Assembly: GCF_004193775.1 (NCBI RefSeq)
Contig: NC_041005.1
Span: 16,091,865 to 16,155,864 of the forward strand
Direction: 5' to 3'
Length of the DNA stretch: 64,000 nucleotides
DNA from: Glycine soja
Lineage: Eukaryota; Streptophyta; Magnoliopsida; Fabales; Fabaceae
Positions 61,179 through 64,000 of this stretch are shown here, in pieces. The notes under the pieces are model-generated. The model saw only the letters and a program-made list of their open reading frames with translations. It did no database searches and had not been told where the DNA came from. The stretch's first letter is position 1. Every line of letters begins with the position of its first letter. A program made the position numbers and the translations under genes.

Positions 61179-63988
61179 CCAGTGCTTTCAGCTTTACTTT
61201 CTTCAGTATAGGGATTCAAATTATGAACAGTATCCTGTACAAAGAGAAAAGCATATCAAGGCAAAGAAATCATGTTGCACTAGTCAATTGTTTATATTTT
61301 ATTGACTTACTCTTAGCCCCCCAGTTTCATGAACTACAGGTATAGTTCCATATCTCATTGCATACAATTGATTTAGTCTGCAGGGCTCAAATGCAGATGG
61401 CATTAACAGTATATCACAATTGACCATACCTGGAATACAATAAGAAGCATAATTGATATAGATATAGTAAGGAAATTTTGAATGAACTGCAAGTGTCCTA
61501 TTCATAAATTTTGGATTACCTTGCAGTTATTTTATGAGATATTGGAACATTGAATCCCACCCAACCCCGAAATTTATCTTTATAAGCTGATTTTGTTGCA
61601 CTCATCCAGTCTTCATAAATAGAGTTTCCTAAACCTAGCATAACCTGGAAAAAAATAAGGAAAATAACTAGCCATGGAAGAGGGTCACAAATATACAACA
61701 CATTCCTCAAAACTCAGAAGTTATACTTACATCCATCAATTAGAATTTAAGGGGCCTCAATTACTCTCAAATGAAAATATTCATACAAGGAGGTTACATC
61801 TGAAGAATGATCAATCACATGATTTTTTTATGGCAAGTATCAAGTTGTTTAAAATTTATTTAGCAGGTATATTCTGCAACATCTCAAGATATATTTTATA
61901 CCCTACCGATAAACACAACCTACATTTTGACACCACCATGTCTAGGGATTTAATTAGTTTTTTTTTTGGATAGGCCAGGGATTTAATTAGTGATTGACAC
62001 ATCATGTGTTTATAGAACACATATACAAAATCACTTACAAACTGAACACCATCTTCCATGAGCTCTAGCATTGCCAACTGAATCAGGTCAATACCTTTCT
62101 AGTAGTCCAGTCTTCCAATGAATCCAATCTACAAGTTTCGGCCAAAGTCAATAACAGAAAGAGTGAGCAGAATTTTGCATTGCAGATAACAAACTTACCA
62201 TTGGATAATCAGGCCTCACTGGAAGACCCAATTCCTTTTGCAACGAAATCTTGCATTTGGCCTGTACATTACATATAATTACAATAAGACAATTTCAGCT
62301 AATGAGATACAAAGGAAGGTTGATAAAGGGAAAAAGTGTAAAGCAACCTTCCCCAAAAGGTCATCAATAGAATAGTTGGAAGCAATATGTTTATCACATG
62401 ATGGGTTCCATTCAGTGGCATCAATTCCATTTGTGATTCCTAGTCAAAAATAAAATTGTTACAAGTTTGAGCATTAAGGCACATCATTCAATAAAGAATT
62501 ATTTTTTTGTTTTGCGTTCAAATTCACATACATTGACTCACAAGTCACAACTACTTGTACAATTGATAGCATAAGGCAGCTTCATGAGGAAAAAAATAAT
62601 GACGAGAAGCATCGAAAGTTTTAGTGCTTGAAAACTAACAATTTCTTTTCTACTGAAGTAGTGAATTTGTGAAATCGAATTGGGATGTTATTCTGACAAT
62701 TAAAGGGACTTTCAACAATTTTCTATTCAAAATATAGACCAGTATCAATACAACAGATTCTATGACACCAGTCAAGAATTCCAAGCAAATACATTACCTA
62801 ATTGACTAGTCCAAAGCAGCGTTTGCATTTTATCCAAATGCATTACCTAATTGACTAACAAGTTATCTGAACAATACTAGTTGATGGCAAAACAAAACGG
62901 AAAATGAATTGAAGCCTCCTTAACTCTAGCCCATTTCCCCTTTTTGCCCCTCATCTTGTCTATTTTATGTTAATGATTTGCCACCAATGTGACACTTACC
63001 CTGTGTTTCGATGAGATGAAAAAAATGAGGATAGAAAATTTTTAAAATTACTTCTCGAATTTTCTTTCCTCTAAACTTTTCTTTCTTCTTTTTCTTCAAT
63101 CAAGCAATAGAATTTTTCAAATTTCAAAAGTTTTAATTCATCTCTATTTTCTCATTCCTTCCAAGCAATAAACATGGTATTATACTTGAATGATCCTAAC
63201 ACCAATGAATAAATCATCAAATTAATTTCGGGGTGTAGAAACTAAGGCATGTTAAAATTAGTCACTCTAAAATAACAATTAATAAAAACTTAGTTGCGGT
63301 GTTGCAGAAAATTGGAAGTTGGACAGGGTTCTAAGCATTTTTGATGGGGGAAAAATCTTGCAATTAGATATACAAATATGAAGTCTTCTAATCAATTCAT
63401 TAAAAGACTTCTAGCCTCATTATTGTATCAAATTTGTGATACTAGTTATTTGCCATCAAATCCAGTAAACATGAAATACTGCTTTCAAATAGGATTTGAT
63501 TCACAATAGAGTAAAAGAAATACTTATGATATGCACTGACTGTTAAATTGAGAAGAACACAAGGTACTTGTGTAACAAGAATAGAAAATTTGTTAATCCC
63601 CCTATTGATTAGTTTTAGTAAGTTTACATTGAAATAAAGCTACTTTTATGGGTGTCAATGTCCAACAACAACATCAAGCTTAAATGCAAAACATATAATC
63701 TGAAACTTTAATGGAGACACGCATTTGCACCGAAGATAATTATTTCACCCAAGCTTGAATATTGCTAGAAGATTTACAGTTGCTTTAGGAGTATAAACCA
63801 CATGTTATCAACACCAAAATATCAGTCATAAATAAATCTTTGATAGGATGAGCTTCAAACTGTATGCTTTAAGAAGAAGAAATATATATAAAAATTAAAA
63901 ACATACCACTGAGAATACTTTTTTGACTGCTTAATAAATCATGTAGACCACATCCACCTTCACTGGTAGTTATCTCCTAGGTATAGCC
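61179..63988 (-). pseudogene. SS1: Starch synthase I (glycosyltransferase family 5), partial and mutated
   Basis: Seven exons on the minus strand: 63907-63988, 62348-62439, 62199-62261, 62039-62129, 61520-61644, 61311-61429 and 61179-61234. They encode the C-terminal glucosyltransferase region: [128 protein letters not shown]. Wording is closest to plant SSI, which extends glucan chains from ADP-glucose in plastids. A tryptophan codon in exon 1 is TAG (GYT-stop-EITT) and the Gln of GRLDYQKG is TAG. The usual PSRFEPCG is PSAFEPCR, and the 61520/61311 junction does not keep frame. The final C-terminal exons are not found. Upstream exons would lie right of the window. Confidence 0.85.
62440..63906 (-). 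other. Long intron of the starch synthase fragment
   Basis: GTATGT donor (minus strand, next to 63907) and TAG acceptor (next to 62439). AT-rich, no insertion recognised. Confidence 0.6.
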
Positions 63989-64000
63989 CTGGAAAAGAGA

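Overview
This is nuclear plant DNA, very probably from a legume and most likely Glycine (soybean or its wild relative). The call rests on intron-containing plant genes with AT-rich introns, plant retrotransposon lineages (Ogre/Tat, a Reina-type chromovirus, Ty1/copia, an RTE-type LINE, CACTA ends), and repeat wording I associate with soybean. No database search was possible. I see no rRNA, tRNA or CRISPR.

Layout. 1-2200: end of an LTR retrotransposon that starts left of the window. 3.0-7.3 kb (+): the only gene that looks intact, a DUF1279/FAM210-like membrane protein in about eight exons. 7.8-21.4 kb: an Ogre/Tat-like element with a decayed gag, no recognisable pol, and a long 3' region made of several tandem repeats. 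One of these, a ~173-bp array, is split by a 1631-bp solo LTR with a perfect 5-bp target duplication. 21.4-30.9 kb: CACTA-like terminal DNA at both sides, enclosing a complete but decayed Reina-like gypsy element (22604-27721, minus strand) and a GC-richer fragment that looks like captured gene sequence. 33.1-46.7 kb (+): an SPT6-family gene, now a pseudogene, carrying a copia element in an intron (33513-38379) and a 5'-truncated RTE LINE in an exon (about 40362-42780). 46.7-55.7 kb (+): remains of an ABCC (MRP1/2-type) transporter gene. One early exon survives at 46727-46798, the middle of the gene is gone and replaced by a truncated copia (47215 to about 50862), and the C-terminal part is still open in six exons (50886-55747). 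56-61 kb: AT-rich DNA with LTR-, MITE- and CACTA-like pieces. 61.2-64.0 kb (-): part of a starch synthase I gene with two nonsense codons.

I found no multi-gene system. The window reads as a decaying gene-fragment cluster with nested insertions. The most informative points are junctions that record how the DNA was rearranged: (1) a perfect 67-bp inverted copy of the host exon at the 5' end of the LINE; (2) a 25-bp repeat at the copia/ABCC breakpoint that looks like templated filler; (3) an SPT6-to-ABCC boundary of only a few tens of bases; (4) an Ogre element whose two partial LTRs overlap by only ~91 bp; (5) within the solo LTR, a series of hairpins with one constant 7-nt loop and different, mutually compensated stems.
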